Origin: CAXBMB01 sp052078155 | GTDB taxonomy: Bacteria; Pseudomonadota; Alphaproteobacteria; Kiloniellales; DSM-21159 | NCBI GenBank assembly: GCA_052078155.1 | Contig: JBQJBP010000001.1 | Span: 1,488,001-1,552,000, forward strand | Direction: 5' to 3' | Length of the DNA stretch: 64,000 nt | The notes under the pieces: generated by a model | The model's input: the letters and a program-made list of their open reading frames with translations, nothing else | The model's database searches: none | Told to the model about the DNA's origin: nothing | Position numbers and translations under genes: made by a program | Shown: positions 24,936 through 34,408 of the stretch, in pieces | How the letters are laid out: each line of letters opens with the position of its first letter | How positions within the stretch are numbered: position 1 is the stretch's first letter

Positions 24936-26429
24936 TCATTTTACAATTCGAATGTTGGAAAGCTGGCTGGCGATCTTGCGGAACACCCGCTTAAGCTCGT
25001 CGTTGCTCACCACCGGAAAGAAATGGCGCGGTGAGGTGGCGCAGGCCTCATAAAGCGGATAAAGGCTGCTGCTGGTCTGGAAGGTGATGGTGTAGAGCTT
25101 GATGCCCTGGGCTTTGATCAGTTCGCAGGTATTGGCCAGGCGGCTGTTGATCTCGGTCACGGCTTCATTGCGGGTATTGATGCCCGGTCCCAGCCGTTCT
25201 TCGGTGATCCGGCCATAAGCTGTGTAGTCTGTGCCGGGATACCAGAAGGAGAGAGGAGAGCCGGGCAGGCCATAGCCGTCGCTGACGTAGTTTTCACCGT
25301 CGGTCAACAAGACCACCGTCTTGTCATAGAGCGCTTCACCGTAGTTCAACGGCCCCTGGGGATCGCCCCACAGACCCTTCCAGCGCGGCGACAGAACCCG
25401 CCAGCCCCAGGAAAGCCCGTTGCTGGCGATGGTCCCGCCGCGGAACCAGGGCTGCATCTGTGTGATGGCAGATTCCACCTGAGCCCGCTGATGGGTCAGG
25501 GGCTGGATTGGCGTGGGGCAGCCAATGTTCGGGCCTTTGGCATTGCTGGGCGATCCGGCTAGTTCACTGACCGGCGGCCAGTCATTATCTCCGTAGTAGC
25601 CCCAGCGGCGCACATCCTGAAACTGATCTGAGGTGGAAGACCAGAGGTAGGGCGCAAAAGGCTGCTCATCAGGGGGCGTATCATCCTGATCGTAAGGGGC
25701 GGGGCGGGCTTCCATACAGCCCTTCCAGCCCGCGGATCCGAAATCCCCGGAATTGTAGCCCGCCAGCCAACTGGTCTTGTCCCCCCCGGCATTGACCGAC
25801 GCCACAAAAGGAACAACGCCAACCCAGAGGGTATCGATAGAGGTCTCCTCACGGTAGACCAGCTGCAACAGATCAAAGGCCGCTGCCTTCATGGCATCCA
25901 TCTTGCCGCCGGAGTTCATGGAGCCGGTGTTGTCCATGACGAGAGAAAGCTCCAGCCCCCTCACCTCCTTATGCCCGACAGAACTGCTGACAAGGGTCGC
26001 GCTGTCGGCGCTGCCCAGCCAGTCGAGCATCAGGGTATCGACTTTTGCCGTCACCCGGACGGTGGCTTTAACCTCCGGCGCATCCAGGGATACCTTCACC
26101 TCCAGATCATTGGCCCCCAGACTGTCCAGAAAGGAAGGCGGCAGATTGCCCCGCACGAACCGCTCTGCATCGGCTTCCAACTCCGGCAACAGCTTGTCGT
26201 CCATGTCGTGGACCACTGCCAAAACCGCAGCATCGCCTGCCGTCAGGAGGGCCGTGCGCCAGGTCCTGATGTTGGCATAGTCCACTGCCAGCCCAAGGCC
26301 GCCGACAATGGCCAGACCGCCCAGTCCAAAGGCAATGGTGGCAGAGCCTCGCCGTCCTGTTGCAAAGCGGCGAAGCAAACCTTTGCGCCGGGTGTCAGAC
26401 CTGTCTGGAGCCGGTGACTTGGTCATCAC
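24936..26429 (-). CDS. tadG: TadG-like pilus assembly protein with VWA domain
   Basis: The 497-residue protein starts with a cytoplasmic Arg-rich stretch, then a TadE/G-type hydrophobic segment (GSATIAFGLGGLAIVGGLGLAVDYANI). A large extracytoplasmic part follows with a von Willebrand A fold. The MIDAS motif DNTGSMNSG and the later VVLLTDGENYVSDG identify that fold. TadG proteins anchor or stabilise the Tad pilus machinery at the envelope. It is the last gene of the Tad operon, overlapping the preceding TadE-like gene by 4 nt. Symbol assignment follows position and domain layout. Confidence 0.85.
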   Translation of the reverse strand: MMTKSPAPDRSDTRRKGLLRRFATGRRGSATIAFGLGGLAIVGGLGLAVDYANIRTWRTALLTAGDAAVLAVVHDMDDKLLPELEADAERFVRGNLPPSFLDSLGANDLEVKVSLDAPEVKATVRVTAKVDTLMLDWLGSADSATLVSSSVGHKEVRGLELSLVMDNTGSMNSGGKMDAMKAAAFDLLQLVYREETSIDTLWVGVVPFVASVNAGGDKTSWLAGYNSGDFGSAGWKGCMEARPAPYDQDDTPPDEQPFAPYLWSSTSDQFQDVRRWGYYGDNDWPPVSELAGSPSNAKGPNIGCPTPIQPLTHQRAQVESAITQMQPWFRGGTIASNGLSWGWRVLSPRWKGLWGDPQGPLNYGEALYDKTVVLLTDGENYVSDGYGLPGSPLSFWYPGTDYTAYGRITEERLGPGINTRNEAVTEINSRLANTCELIKAQGIKLYTITFQTSSSLYPLYEACATSPRHFFPVVSNDELKRVFRKIASQLSNIRIVK

Positions 26430-27088
26430 ATCAGCTCCGGCACAAAGTCATGGCGGGTGCGGTAAACGGCGTGCGAATAAAGCTCCTCCCCCACCACCAG
26501 GGTGGAAAAAAGTTCATCGGTCAGGAACATGGAACCGGCGGCCAGAAAACACACCTCGGCAACGATCACCGTCTCCCCATCCAGCAAACTGAAACCGGAC
26601 AGAAACCCGGGCGATGCCCCTTCATCACCGATGCGCTTGCAGGAGGTGGCGGTTTGCCCGTCACTGCTGCTGTCAAACCGGCGTTGCCACGCAATGGAGC
26701 TTGTCGTTCCGCTGCGGGTCACCGCCGACAAGACCAGACTGGCCGCCCCGCGTCCCCCGCTGCTCTGCGCGATATCAGCCCCCATTACCAGAGCATCGGC
26801 AACCTGCTGCTCACTGTACGATTCTTTGCGCGACAGATAATCGGCAACGGTGGAGGCTGCCCGCCGCACCTCATCTTTCAGACTGATGTAGCGGTAGACA
26901 TCTGCAGAGGCCAAAGTCAGCACGAGAAAAACCGGCAGAGCAAAGGCCGTTTCAATGGCCACCACGCCCCGGGATTGTCGCCAGAAACGGGTAAGCAAAA
27001 GCCCCCAGGACACTGAAGTCTCCCGGCGCGCCCATCTGGCCAGCGCCCGTTTCAGCACGGTTATCAAAGTCTGGCCCTCAGCGTTCAT
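26426..27088 (-). CDS. TadE/TadF-like minor pseudopilin
   Basis: The 220-residue protein has an N-terminal prepilin-like region (SRGVVAIETAFALPVFLVLTLASADVYRY) with Glu five residues after the Gly-rich turn, as required for processing by a Tad-type prepilin peptidase. A periplasmic domain with two cysteines follows. Position between a shorter TadE-like gene and tadG suggests the TadF role. Its start overlaps the stop of the upstream gene by 11 nt, which indicates coupled translation. Confidence 0.8.
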   Translation of the reverse strand: MNAEGQTLITVLKRALARWARRETSVSWGLLLTRFWRQSRGVVAIETAFALPVFLVLTLASADVYRYISLKDEVRRAASTVADYLSRKESYSEQQVADALVMGADIAQSSGGRGAASLVLSAVTRSGTTSSIAWQRRFDSSSDGQTATSCKRIGDEGASPGFLSGFSLLDGETVIVAEVCFLAAGSMFLTDELFSTLVVGEELYSHAVYRTRHDFVPELM

Positions 27089-27641
27089 TCTGCAAGGTCA
27101 CTTCCGCAGAGGGCCACCATTCATTGCCAGACATGAAATCCGACACCAGCGGCATGTAGTAACTAAGGTGATAGACCATGCTCATGCGCACAAAGGCGTC
27201 TTTGTCCCCGCCGGGTGTCGGGTCGGCTGTGGCACTGCCCGCAATCAATGCCGCCGGATCACTGAAAACCTGATAGGAGAACTCCAGCTTTTCCACATCC
27301 AGAAAGCCATTATCCAAAGAAGTAACCAGCTCTTCCATACGGGCATTCAGCGCCTCAGCCGTGCGGTCAGTCAGGGTTACCTGATTGTCTCGGGCCACGA
27401 GATAGGCAGCTTCTTTCAACAGGCTGTCCACGTAGAGAAAGCGCGCGACTTCGCCGATCAGGGAAAAGACCAGAACAATAACAAAGGACACCAGCGCAAA
27501 TTCAATGGCGACAGATCCGCCGTCTTGCCGGGCAAACCGTCCGGCCTTGGTTGCTTTGCAGGCTCTCCCGCCAAGTAGCCTGCCGAACAGCCCCTGTGCA
27601 GGCGCCGCCTTTTCATCTGTGCGTGGGGACCGGCCGGTCAT
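27078..27641 (-). CDS. tadE: TadE-like minor pseudopilin
   Basis: The 187-residue protein contains the TadE signature GGSVAIEFALVSFVIVLVFSLIGEVARFLYVD, a prepilin-type segment with a conserved Glu, preceded by a basic cytoplasmic stretch of about 45 residues. TadE and TadF are minor pseudopilins processed by the same peptidase as Flp. It follows tadD with a 21-nt gap and overlaps the next gene. Confidence 0.85.
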   Translation of the reverse strand: MTGRSPRTDEKAAPAQGLFGRLLGGRACKATKAGRFARQDGGSVAIEFALVSFVIVLVFSLIGEVARFLYVDSLLKEAAYLVARDNQVTLTDRTAEALNARMEELVTSLDNGFLDVEKLEFSYQVFSDPAALIAGSATADPTPGGDKDAFVRMSMVYHLSYYMPLVSDFMSGNEWWPSAEVTLQNER

Positions 27642-27662
27642 TGCATTGCCTCGCTACCAGCT

Positions 27663-28919
27663 TTAGCGCCGTGCCAGTTCCTGGCAGTCGGTCAATTGGC
27701 TGCCCGCAGCATCCTGGCAGGCCGTAAAACCCGCCAGAAGCACCGATGGCTCCATGCCACTGGTCAGATGAGACAGCCGCGCCAGGGCGCTTTCCGGCAG
27801 GGGCAGATGGCTGCTTTGGGTTGGCAGGTCATCCAGACTGAGAGGCTGAACGGAAGCGGTCTGTGAAACCAGCCGGGCCGGGGCCTTGGGCTGTGACAGC
27901 TCTTCAACCGCAATGGCCGGGCGATCCTGACGAACATCTGAAGACATCGATATCGCGGCCTGAGGTGCGGCCTGAGGCAAAGGAACCGTTTGACCGTATC
28001 CGCTGGGCGTTACCTTTGCAGGGGTTGGTGCCAGCGCCACATTCCGGAAGTAATGAAGGTTGTTCTCGACGGCCCCTTCTTCCAGATCCATACGGGAGGT
28101 TTCAGCGGCCTTGTCTTCATTACCGGTCAGGCCATAGGCCAGCGCCAGATTCTGTCGAATGCGGGGCGGCAGATCTGCTGCCGGTCCCAGCGACGTCAGG
28201 ATGCCCACCGCCCGCTGAGGCTGGTTTGACAGGCTGTAGGACAGCGCCTGATTGCTCAGCAACATCTGATTGCCCGGAAAGGTCCTGAGAGCCATCTGAT
28301 AGATGCCCTGTGCTTCGGCATGGCGTCCCAGCATGTCCAGCGCCACGGCACTGCCATTCAGTCCCCAGTAGTTTTCCGGCTGCTCCCGATGGACACCGGA
28401 AAAGAACGCCAAGGCGGCCTCCTTCTTGCCCAGGGCCAGCAGGGTCCGGCCCAGTCCGATCCGCGCTTCAATGTTGCCCGGTTCCAGCTCCAGCGCTTCT
28501 TCATAGCTCGCCTTGGCGTCGGTGAAGAGGCCCGCATCAAACTGGCTGCCTGCCTTGCCCAGACGCGGTTCCACATCCCCAGGGAAGGCTTTGATCAGGC
28601 GGCTGTAGAGGCGCTGGGCTGCTTCAAGGTCCCCGCTTTCATGGGTCGCAGCAGCAATCTTCAGGCTGGATTTCAGCTGCTCTGCCTGATCGCCTTCTGA
28701 TTTGCTCGCGCTTTCGGTCGGGTCGGACGACGCACAGCCAGCCAGCAAGAGAGTTGCCAGTGCAACTGGCCCCAGCTTTCGCCAGACAGAAGGACGAAGA
28801 AGCAGGCTTTGCTGATCATCACGAGGCTGAGAGACGGCTGAAGCAAGAAAATCGGAGCGGGATAAGGGCATGGAGTTTGCCTGCCTGTGCTTGGCTTTTT
28901 GAGAGGAACTAAAGGGCAT
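27663..28919 (-). CDS. tadD: TadD-like TPR lipoprotein
   Basis: The protein (418 residues from the first ATG) has a lipobox LLAGC near residues 58-62, then several TPR-like helix pairs (for example LAAQRLYSRLIKAFPGDVEPRLGKAGSQF-type repeats at about residues 95-260). A low-complexity Pro/Ala/Gln-rich tail follows. TadD is an outer-membrane-associated pilotin-like protein for the Tad secretin. The first ATG lies inside the end of tadC, giving an unusually long N-terminus before the lipobox. A second ATG at 28871 is a good alternative start. Confidence 0.83.
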   Translation of the reverse strand: MPFSSSQKAKHRQANSMPLSRSDFLASAVSQPRDDQQSLLLRPSVWRKLGPVALATLLLAGCASSDPTESASKSEGDQAEQLKSSLKIAAATHESGDLEAAQRLYSRLIKAFPGDVEPRLGKAGSQFDAGLFTDAKASYEEALELEPGNIEARIGLGRTLLALGKKEAALAFFSGVHREQPENYWGLNGSAVALDMLGRHAEAQGIYQMALRTFPGNQMLLSNQALSYSLSNQPQRAVGILTSLGPAADLPPRIRQNLALAYGLTGNEDKAAETSRMDLEEGAVENNLHYFRNVALAPTPAKVTPSGYGQTVPLPQAAPQAAISMSSDVRQDRPAIAVEELSQPKAPARLVSQTASVQPLSLDDLPTQSSHLPLPESALARLSHLTSGMEPSVLLAGFTACQDAAGSQLTDCQELARR

Positions 28920-29922
28920 CGAACAACTGCATCACTGACGGACCGACGATCAGCGTGATCACCGGCGGTAAGATCAGAACCATCAGAGGAAGCGACATGA
29001 GCGCGGGCAAACGGGCAGCCTGCGCCTCAATGGTCAGCATCCGTTCCTGACGCGAGGAATTGGCAATGGTGCGCATGGACCGGGCCAGGGACGTCCCGTA
29101 CTTTTCTCCCTGGATCAGGGTAACGGCCAAGGTTTTGAGATCTTCTGCGCCGGTTCGGGCGATGAGATTGTCCAGAGGCTGGCGGCGATCGGACAGCACA
29201 CGCAGCTCTGATTCCGTGATTTCCAGTTCCCGGGACAGCAAAGGCGAAATATGGCGCAGTTCTTCTGAGACCCGGCGCAGGGATTTTTCCAGGGTGAGCC
29301 CAGCTTCGGCACAGAGCACCAGCAGGTCCAGGGCATCGGGCACAAAGCGGGCGATGGTCGCACGACGGGTCTTGGCCCGGTGACGCACATAGGCTTCCGG
29401 CAAAAGGCTGCCGCCCACGGCCCCGATCACCACCGCAAAGACCACCAGAGTATCCTGATCAAGCAGCAGGTGTCGGACCTGAATGTAGAGATAGGTCAGA
29501 AGGCCGAAGGCAATGGCGCTGAAAAGTTTCATCATCAGCAGCCGGTTCAGGGCATTTTCGGATCGAAATCCCGCATGCACCAGCTGAACCTGGAGTTTAC
29601 GGCGGTCTTCCTGCCCGATCAGTGGCAACCGGCTGGCAAAGTCCTGCAACACCACCAGCAAATCTTCAAAAATGGTCGAGAGGTTGAGACGCTCTTTGCC
29701 ATCGCCTCCCTCAGCACTTTCGTCGTGCCGCAAAGCCCGAACCTCATCCAGCCGTCTTTCCAACTGGCTGTCCAGTTCGCCACGCTGACTAAGCCGCAGG
29801 CCATAAACCAGAAGAGCGATCAGCAAAACGGCCAGAAAGGCGCTGGACGGGTCCCTCTGCGCCCAGGCCAGCAGCTCTGCGGGAAAAGCAAGCAGACGGT
29901 CGGTGAAGGAACTCTCCATCAT
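28909..29922 (-). CDS. tadC: Tad pilus inner-membrane platform protein TadC
   Basis: The 337-residue protein is a type II secretion F-domain protein with membrane segments near residues 30-45, 125-165 and the C-terminus (ALMSLPLMVLILPPVITLIVGPSVMQLF). The conserved FVPDALDLLVLCAEAGLTLEKSL and GAEDLKTLAVTLIQGEKYGTSLARSM blocks define the T2SSF family. With TadB it forms the assembly platform. It overlaps tadB by 4 nt and tadD by 11 nt. Confidence 0.93.
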   Translation of the reverse strand: MMESSFTDRLLAFPAELLAWAQRDPSSAFLAVLLIALLVYGLRLSQRGELDSQLERRLDEVRALRHDESAEGGDGKERLNLSTIFEDLLVVLQDFASRLPLIGQEDRRKLQVQLVHAGFRSENALNRLLMMKLFSAIAFGLLTYLYIQVRHLLLDQDTLVVFAVVIGAVGGSLLPEAYVRHRAKTRRATIARFVPDALDLLVLCAEAGLTLEKSLRRVSEELRHISPLLSRELEITESELRVLSDRRQPLDNLIARTGAEDLKTLAVTLIQGEKYGTSLARSMRTIANSSRQERMLTIEAQAARLPALMSLPLMVLILPPVITLIVGPSVMQLFDAL

Positions 29923-30911
29923 TTCTTCTCCACCCGGTGCATGAGGAAGCGAATGATGATGAGGCCCAAGAGAACGGAACTGGCGGCGTAGGCCAGGATC
30001 TTCTTCCCCGTCTCATCAAAGAACAGCAGGTTCACCAGATCCGGCCGGATAAAGTAAAGCGCTGTGATGGTCAGGAAGGGGATGGCAGTGATGATGTAGG
30101 CCCCGGCCCGGGCTTCCGACGTCAAAGCCCGTACCTTCAGTTTCAGCTCCTGACGTTTGCGAAGCACCAGCGCCAGATTGCCAAGGGTTTCCGACAGTTG
30201 TCCCCCGGTTTCCCGTTGCAGCATCAGTGCCACGGCGAAAAAGCGAAACTCCACCAACTGCAGCCGCTTCATGGCTGTCTCCAGCACCTCTTCGAAGGGC
30301 ACACCGATGACCAGTTTGTCGGCAATGGTCTTGAACTCGCGTCCCACCGGATTGGGAACTTCCTTGGCAATGTTCTGAATGGCCTCATTGACCGGAATGC
30401 CTGCCTGCACCGCCCGGATCACCAGATCAATGGCGACAGGAAACTGCTTCAGGAAAGCCATCTTCTTGCGCCGGTCCAAAAAGGCCAGCAACGAATAGGC
30501 CGCCAGCACCAGTACCGCCCCGGACAAGGCCATGGATGTTCCCCAGGACCAGAAGAAGTAGATCCGGCAGGCCACGAAACTGATAAAGGCGAAGATCAGT
30601 CCCACCAGGATCACCTGAGGCAGAATGCGGACGCCGCCCGCCAGTGCGAACTGCTGGTCCAGTTCTTCCAGCAGCGAGTTGAACCAGAGAATGCGGGAAC
30701 GGACCATCACCTCGGGCCGGAAAAGCCGCTCGTCTTCCTTGAGCGCGGCCAGCTCCGGCGCCGAGCCTCCCAGGGCCAGGGTCAGTCTTTTGCGCAGGAA
30801 CTCCTGCCGCTGCCGACGCAGCCCCAGCAAAGGGACCGCGATCAGGATCAGGGCGGCAGAACCGGCAAAGACAAGAAGCCCGATCAGATCGGCCTGGCTC
30901 ATTCCTGACAC
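29919..30911 (-). CDS. tadB: Tad pilus inner-membrane platform protein TadB
   Basis: The 330-residue paralog of TadC is also a T2SSF-domain protein. It has an N-terminal membrane helix (LIGLLVFAGSAALILIAVPLLGL), two central helices around residues 105-145, and the motif QFPVAIDLVIRAVQAGIPVNEAIQNIAKE followed by ETGGQLSETLGNLALVLRKR. A C-terminal membrane hairpin ends the protein. It follows cpaF with a 13-nt overlap. Confidence 0.93.
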   Translation of the reverse strand: MSGMSQADLIGLLVFAGSAALILIAVPLLGLRRQRQEFLRKRLTLALGGSAPELAALKEDERLFRPEVMVRSRILWFNSLLEELDQQFALAGGVRILPQVILVGLIFAFISFVACRIYFFWSWGTSMALSGAVLVLAAYSLLAFLDRRKKMAFLKQFPVAIDLVIRAVQAGIPVNEAIQNIAKEVPNPVGREFKTIADKLVIGVPFEEVLETAMKRLQLVEFRFFAVALMLQRETGGQLSETLGNLALVLRKRQELKLKVRALTSEARAGAYIITAIPFLTITALYFIRPDLVNLLFFDETGKKILAYAASSVLLGLIIIRFLMHRVEKK

Positions 30912-32308
30912 CGCATGGCCTCCATCAAAGCTTTGTCCAGACCGAAGTACTTGGCGCGGTCGATGAAGCGCGGACGTACCCCCGTACAGGTAAAGCGCCC
31001 CAGCAGATGGCCTTCTGAATCTTCTCCGTCATACTCATAGCGGAAGAGGTCTTCCGTCACGATGATGTCGCCTTCCATGCCGACAATCTCAGTGATGCGG
31101 GTGGCCCGGCGCACCCCGTCGCGCATGCGTTCCATCTGCACGATCAGGTTGATGGCCCCGACAATCTGACGCCGCAATGCAATGGCAGGCAGATTGAATT
31201 CCCCCAGATAGAGCATATTCTCCAGACGGATCAGGGCGTCACGGGGCGTGTTGGCGTGGATGGTGGACATGGAGCCGTCGTGGCCTGTGTTCATGGCCTG
31301 CAGCATGTCAAAGGCTTCGGCACCGCGACACTCACCAATGATGATACGATCCGGCCGCATGCGCAGGGAATTACGCAGCAAATCCCGCTGGCTGACCTCC
31401 CCCTGACCTTCCGTGTTGCGGGGTCGGGTTTCCATACGCACCACATGGGGCTGCTGCAGTTGAAGCTCTGCAGCATCCTCAATGGTGATGATCCGCTCTT
31501 TGGGCGAGATCAGATAGCTCATGGCGTTCATCATGGTGGTCTTGCCCGCCCCTGTTCCCCCGGCAATGAGGATATTCAGGCGGGAGGCCGCGGCGATCTT
31601 CAGCACCTTGGCCATTTCAGCCGACACATTGTTCTGCTTGACCATCACATCCAGCGATGCCCGGTTGGACGCGAACTTGCGAATGGAAATGCAGGCACCG
31701 GCCAGAGCCAAAGGACGAATCACCACATTAACGCGGCTGCCGTCCGGCAGACGGGCATCCACCATGGGGCTGGATTCATCAACCCGGCGCCCCACCGACG
31801 CCGCAATGCGCTGGGCCACATGCAGAACATGGCTTTCATCGCGGAACCGCAGGTCCGTCAGTTCCAGAATGCCTCGCCGTTCCACATAGATCTGTGTCGG
31901 GCCGTTGACCAGAATGTCGGTGATTTCTTCGTCGTTGAGCAAGGGATCGATGGGGCCGATGCCCACCATGTCATCGAAAATGTCACTGGCGATCTTCTCC
32001 TGCTCAGCCTTGTTCAGCTGCAGGCGTTCCTTGGTGGCCGTTTCCGCCACAAACTGGGCAATGCGCAGCCGCAACCGGTCCCGGGGCATGCGGGCCGCAA
32101 CAGTCGGGTCCAGCTGGGCCAGCAATCGCTCTCGCACCAGCCGCCAGGCCTTGTCTGTCCGTTCCTGGCGCTCGGCCGTACGGTCCGGACCCGATGAAGG
32201 CTGCACAACCTGATAGGTTGGTTGGGTGCCCTGATCATCCGCCTGCAGCAGATCCAGGGCATCTGTCGGGGCGGTTGGCTGCAGGCCTTGTCCTTTACGT
32301 CCGAACAT
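30899..32308 (-). CDS. cpaF: Tad pilus assembly/retraction ATPase
   Basis: CpaF (TadA) is the hexameric secretion ATPase that powers Flp pilus extension and retraction. The 469-residue protein has a helical N-terminal domain, then the secretion ATPase core. Walker A is ILIAGGTGAGKTTMMNA. The Asp box contains ITIEDAAELQL, and the Walker B-like region is RIIIGECRGAEAFDMLQAMNTGHDGSMSTIHANTPRDA with the His box. All key residues appear intact. It lies directly behind cpaE, 3 nt apart, in the Tad operon. Confidence 0.96.
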   Translation of the reverse strand: MFGRKGQGLQPTAPTDALDLLQADDQGTQPTYQVVQPSSGPDRTAERQERTDKAWRLVRERLLAQLDPTVAARMPRDRLRLRIAQFVAETATKERLQLNKAEQEKIASDIFDDMVGIGPIDPLLNDEEITDILVNGPTQIYVERRGILELTDLRFRDESHVLHVAQRIAASVGRRVDESSPMVDARLPDGSRVNVVIRPLALAGACISIRKFASNRASLDVMVKQNNVSAEMAKVLKIAAASRLNILIAGGTGAGKTTMMNAMSYLISPKERIITIEDAAELQLQQPHVVRMETRPRNTEGQGEVSQRDLLRNSLRMRPDRIIIGECRGAEAFDMLQAMNTGHDGSMSTIHANTPRDALIRLENMLYLGEFNLPAIALRRQIVGAINLIVQMERMRDGVRRATRITEIVGMEGDIIVTEDLFRYEYDGEDSEGHLLGRFTCTGVRPRFIDRAKYFGLDKALMEAMRCQE

Positions 32309-32311
32309 GGG

Positions 32312-33520
32312 TTATCCCCTCCGCAGCCAGCGTCGCCAGCCACTGGCCCGTTCCGGACTTTCTCCAACCAGTTCACTGGCCAGTGAACTGACTGCCTGGC
32401 GGAAGGCAGCGCCCGGCGTTTCCTCCGGGTCCCCATAGTCGGCAGCCAGGGGCAGTTCCTTGGCATAGGGCACAACAAAATCGATGGAGCGGGCCAGCAC
32501 CTCTTCGATCTTGGCACGGCTCATCACCGTTTTGTTGCCATGGCGAGGATGATTGAGGATCAGAAGGTTGCGCCGTCCATCCAAATCCCGACCAAGGGCT
32601 CTGAGGCAACGGGCGGCCATGCGCAGGCTGGCCAGACTGGGCTCCAGCACCAGCAGCCGCAGGTCGGAATCCTTCATGATGCTGATGGCCTGATCTGAAG
32701 GCGAACGCGGCACATCCACCGCCACAAAGTGATGCTGATTTGCCAGCAGGTCGGTGATCTTCTCCATGGCGTCACTGGCAAAGTGAGCCGGCTCTTTCAG
32801 ATCCTGCTCGGAGGCCAGAAGCGACAGCCGCTCCCCCCGTTTTGCCGTGGCCCTCTCCAGAAAGACTGTGTCCAGCCGCTGCACATCGCTCAAGGCTTCC
32901 AGCAGCCCATTGCCGGGATTGACGTTGAGGTGCAGGGCCAGATCCCCGTTGTGCAGATCAGGATCGATCAGCGCCACCCGCCGGTTCAGTCGCCCGGAAA
33001 GCTGATGGCCCAGGGCGGCGGTCAAAGAGGTCGCCCCCACACCGCCTACGGTGCCATAAACGGAAATCACCCGTCCGGCACGCTGGCTCCGGCGCCGGGC
33101 AGCTTCATCACCCACCGCCCGGTGCAGGGCGCGCAACAGCAGGTCTTCCGGCAGCGGTTTCACCAGATAATCGGTCACGCCCAGCTGCACCAGTTCCCGG
33201 AACAGACCGACAGATTCCTGGTCGCCGACGATTACCACATGGGTGCCGGGTTCACAGACATTGGCCAGTTCGTTGATCAGCGAAACCGGCATTTCCAGAT
33301 TGGACACATCGGCAATGATCAGCTGTGGTGACGGATGTTTGGAAAAATGTTCGATGGCGTCCCGAATGGTGCCCTTCTGAACCAGTTCGTTTCCCAGATC
33401 CAAGCGGGTCAGCGCCAGCTTGAGAACTTCCTGGCTTTGACTGTCCGACACAAAGGCAGCAACGCGCCGTTTTCCATCCAGCGCGTCCTGGCTGTAGTCC
33501 CGTACCACATTCAAAGACAT
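32312..33520 (-). CDS. cpaE: Tad pilus localisation protein, CpaE/TadZ family
   Basis: The 402-residue protein pairs an N-terminal receiver-like domain (about residues 15-135, IADVSN and VTDYLVKPLPEDLLL) with a C-terminal MinD/ParA-like ATPase domain. CpaE/TadZ directs the Tad machine to a cell pole. The P-loop region reads YGTVGGVGATSLTAALG. The first lysine of the deviant Walker A (KGGxGxT) is Val here, and the second position has Ala-Thr, so ATP turnover may be reduced or absent, as in some TadZ proteins. LIDPDLHNGDLALHL follows as the next switch segment. Confidence 0.9.
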   Translation of the reverse strand: MSLNVVRDYSQDALDGKRRVAAFVSDSQSQEVLKLALTRLDLGNELVQKGTIRDAIEHFSKHPSPQLIIADVSNLEMPVSLINELANVCEPGTHVVIVGDQESVGLFRELVQLGVTDYLVKPLPEDLLLRALHRAVGDEAARRRSQRAGRVISVYGTVGGVGATSLTAALGHQLSGRLNRRVALIDPDLHNGDLALHLNVNPGNGLLEALSDVQRLDTVFLERATAKRGERLSLLASEQDLKEPAHFASDAMEKITDLLANQHHFVAVDVPRSPSDQAISIMKDSDLRLLVLEPSLASLRMAARCLRALGRDLDGRRNLLILNHPRHGNKTVMSRAKIEEVLARSIDFVVPYAKELPLAADYGDPEETPGAAFRQAVSSLASELVGESPERASGWRRWLRRG

Positions 33521-33569
33521 AGCGACTTTCCCTCAGGTCGAACGGTGGATCTCTTTCGCCAGCTCATGG

Positions 33570-34265
33570 TCACTGCCCCACAACTGTCCCGGTGGTGTCG
33601 GGATCTGGCAGGGGTTTGGTTTCATCCTTGTTGTACCTCTCGACCGCCCCCACAGCCGTGGTGCCCGGGGCTGGCGCCAGTCCCTGCGGATTTTTCAGCT
33701 CCTTGGGGTCGGCGACCATCACCGCCAGGTTTTTGTCGTCAGCGCAGCCAAAGTTCGGCGTGTTGAGGTCGGAAGCATCAATCCAGGTGCCGCGGAAATC
33801 CCCGCATTCGCGGCTAACCGCCACCTGGCGACGGCTGGAGACCAGGACATCGCCCTGCCCGCCGGTCCAAACCGGCGTCACCGTGACCTGAGACGCAGGA
33901 ACCCCGGCTGTGACAATGCGGTCGGCAATGCTCTCCAGGGCCAGCTTGCCCCAGCCTGAAATGGGTTGAACCGTGACGTAGAGCGCTTCCTTGCTGCCCT
34001 GTTCCGACAAGAAGGCGGACAAACGGGCCCCTTCTGCCTGTCCGGGCTGCAGGGTTTTCTGATCAAGGGTCAGCAGAAGATCCTGGTTGATGGTTTGGAC
34101 CGACAGACGCTCCTGCACTGGCGGGACAACGGCGGCCACGTGTTTTCGTTCATAACAGCCCGCCAGCAAGGGTAAAGCGGCCAGCAACAGGGCGGCTCGA
34201 CAGGTAGCCGGGGCCTGCAGCACGCCTCTGCCAAAGCCAGCTTCTCTGCCTCGCAGTTTCCCCAT
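33570..34265 (-). CDS. cpaD: CpaD-family pilus assembly lipoprotein
   Basis: CpaD is an outer-membrane lipoprotein partner of the Tad secretin. The protein of 231 residues from the chosen ATG has a signal ending in the lipobox LLAGC, then a region with YVTVQP and the family segment CGDFRGTWIDASDLNTPNFGCADDKNLAVMVADPKEL. The start at 34265 was chosen because GGAGG lies 8 nt upstream. An ATG at 34289 is also in frame. It lies between cpaC and cpaE. Confidence 0.9.
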   Translation of the reverse strand: MGKLRGREAGFGRGVLQAPATCRAALLLAALPLLAGCYERKHVAAVVPPVQERLSVQTINQDLLLTLDQKTLQPGQAEGARLSAFLSEQGSKEALYVTVQPISGWGKLALESIADRIVTAGVPASQVTVTPVWTGGQGDVLVSSRRQVAVSRECGDFRGTWIDASDLNTPNFGCADDKNLAVMVADPKELKNPQGLAPAPGTTAVGAVERYNKDETKPLPDPDTTGTVVGQ

Positions 34266-34408
34266 GCCTGTTGCCTCCCTCATCTGCATCCCTGCTTTGG
34301 ATCACCGGCTCTCTCGGCTTTGCTGGCTCTCCTGTGAGTGCCCTTTCCCTAAAGAGCGTGTCTTTCGTCGCCCCCCAGGCGTCGATCCCACGGGGTCTTA
34401 TCCGACCG

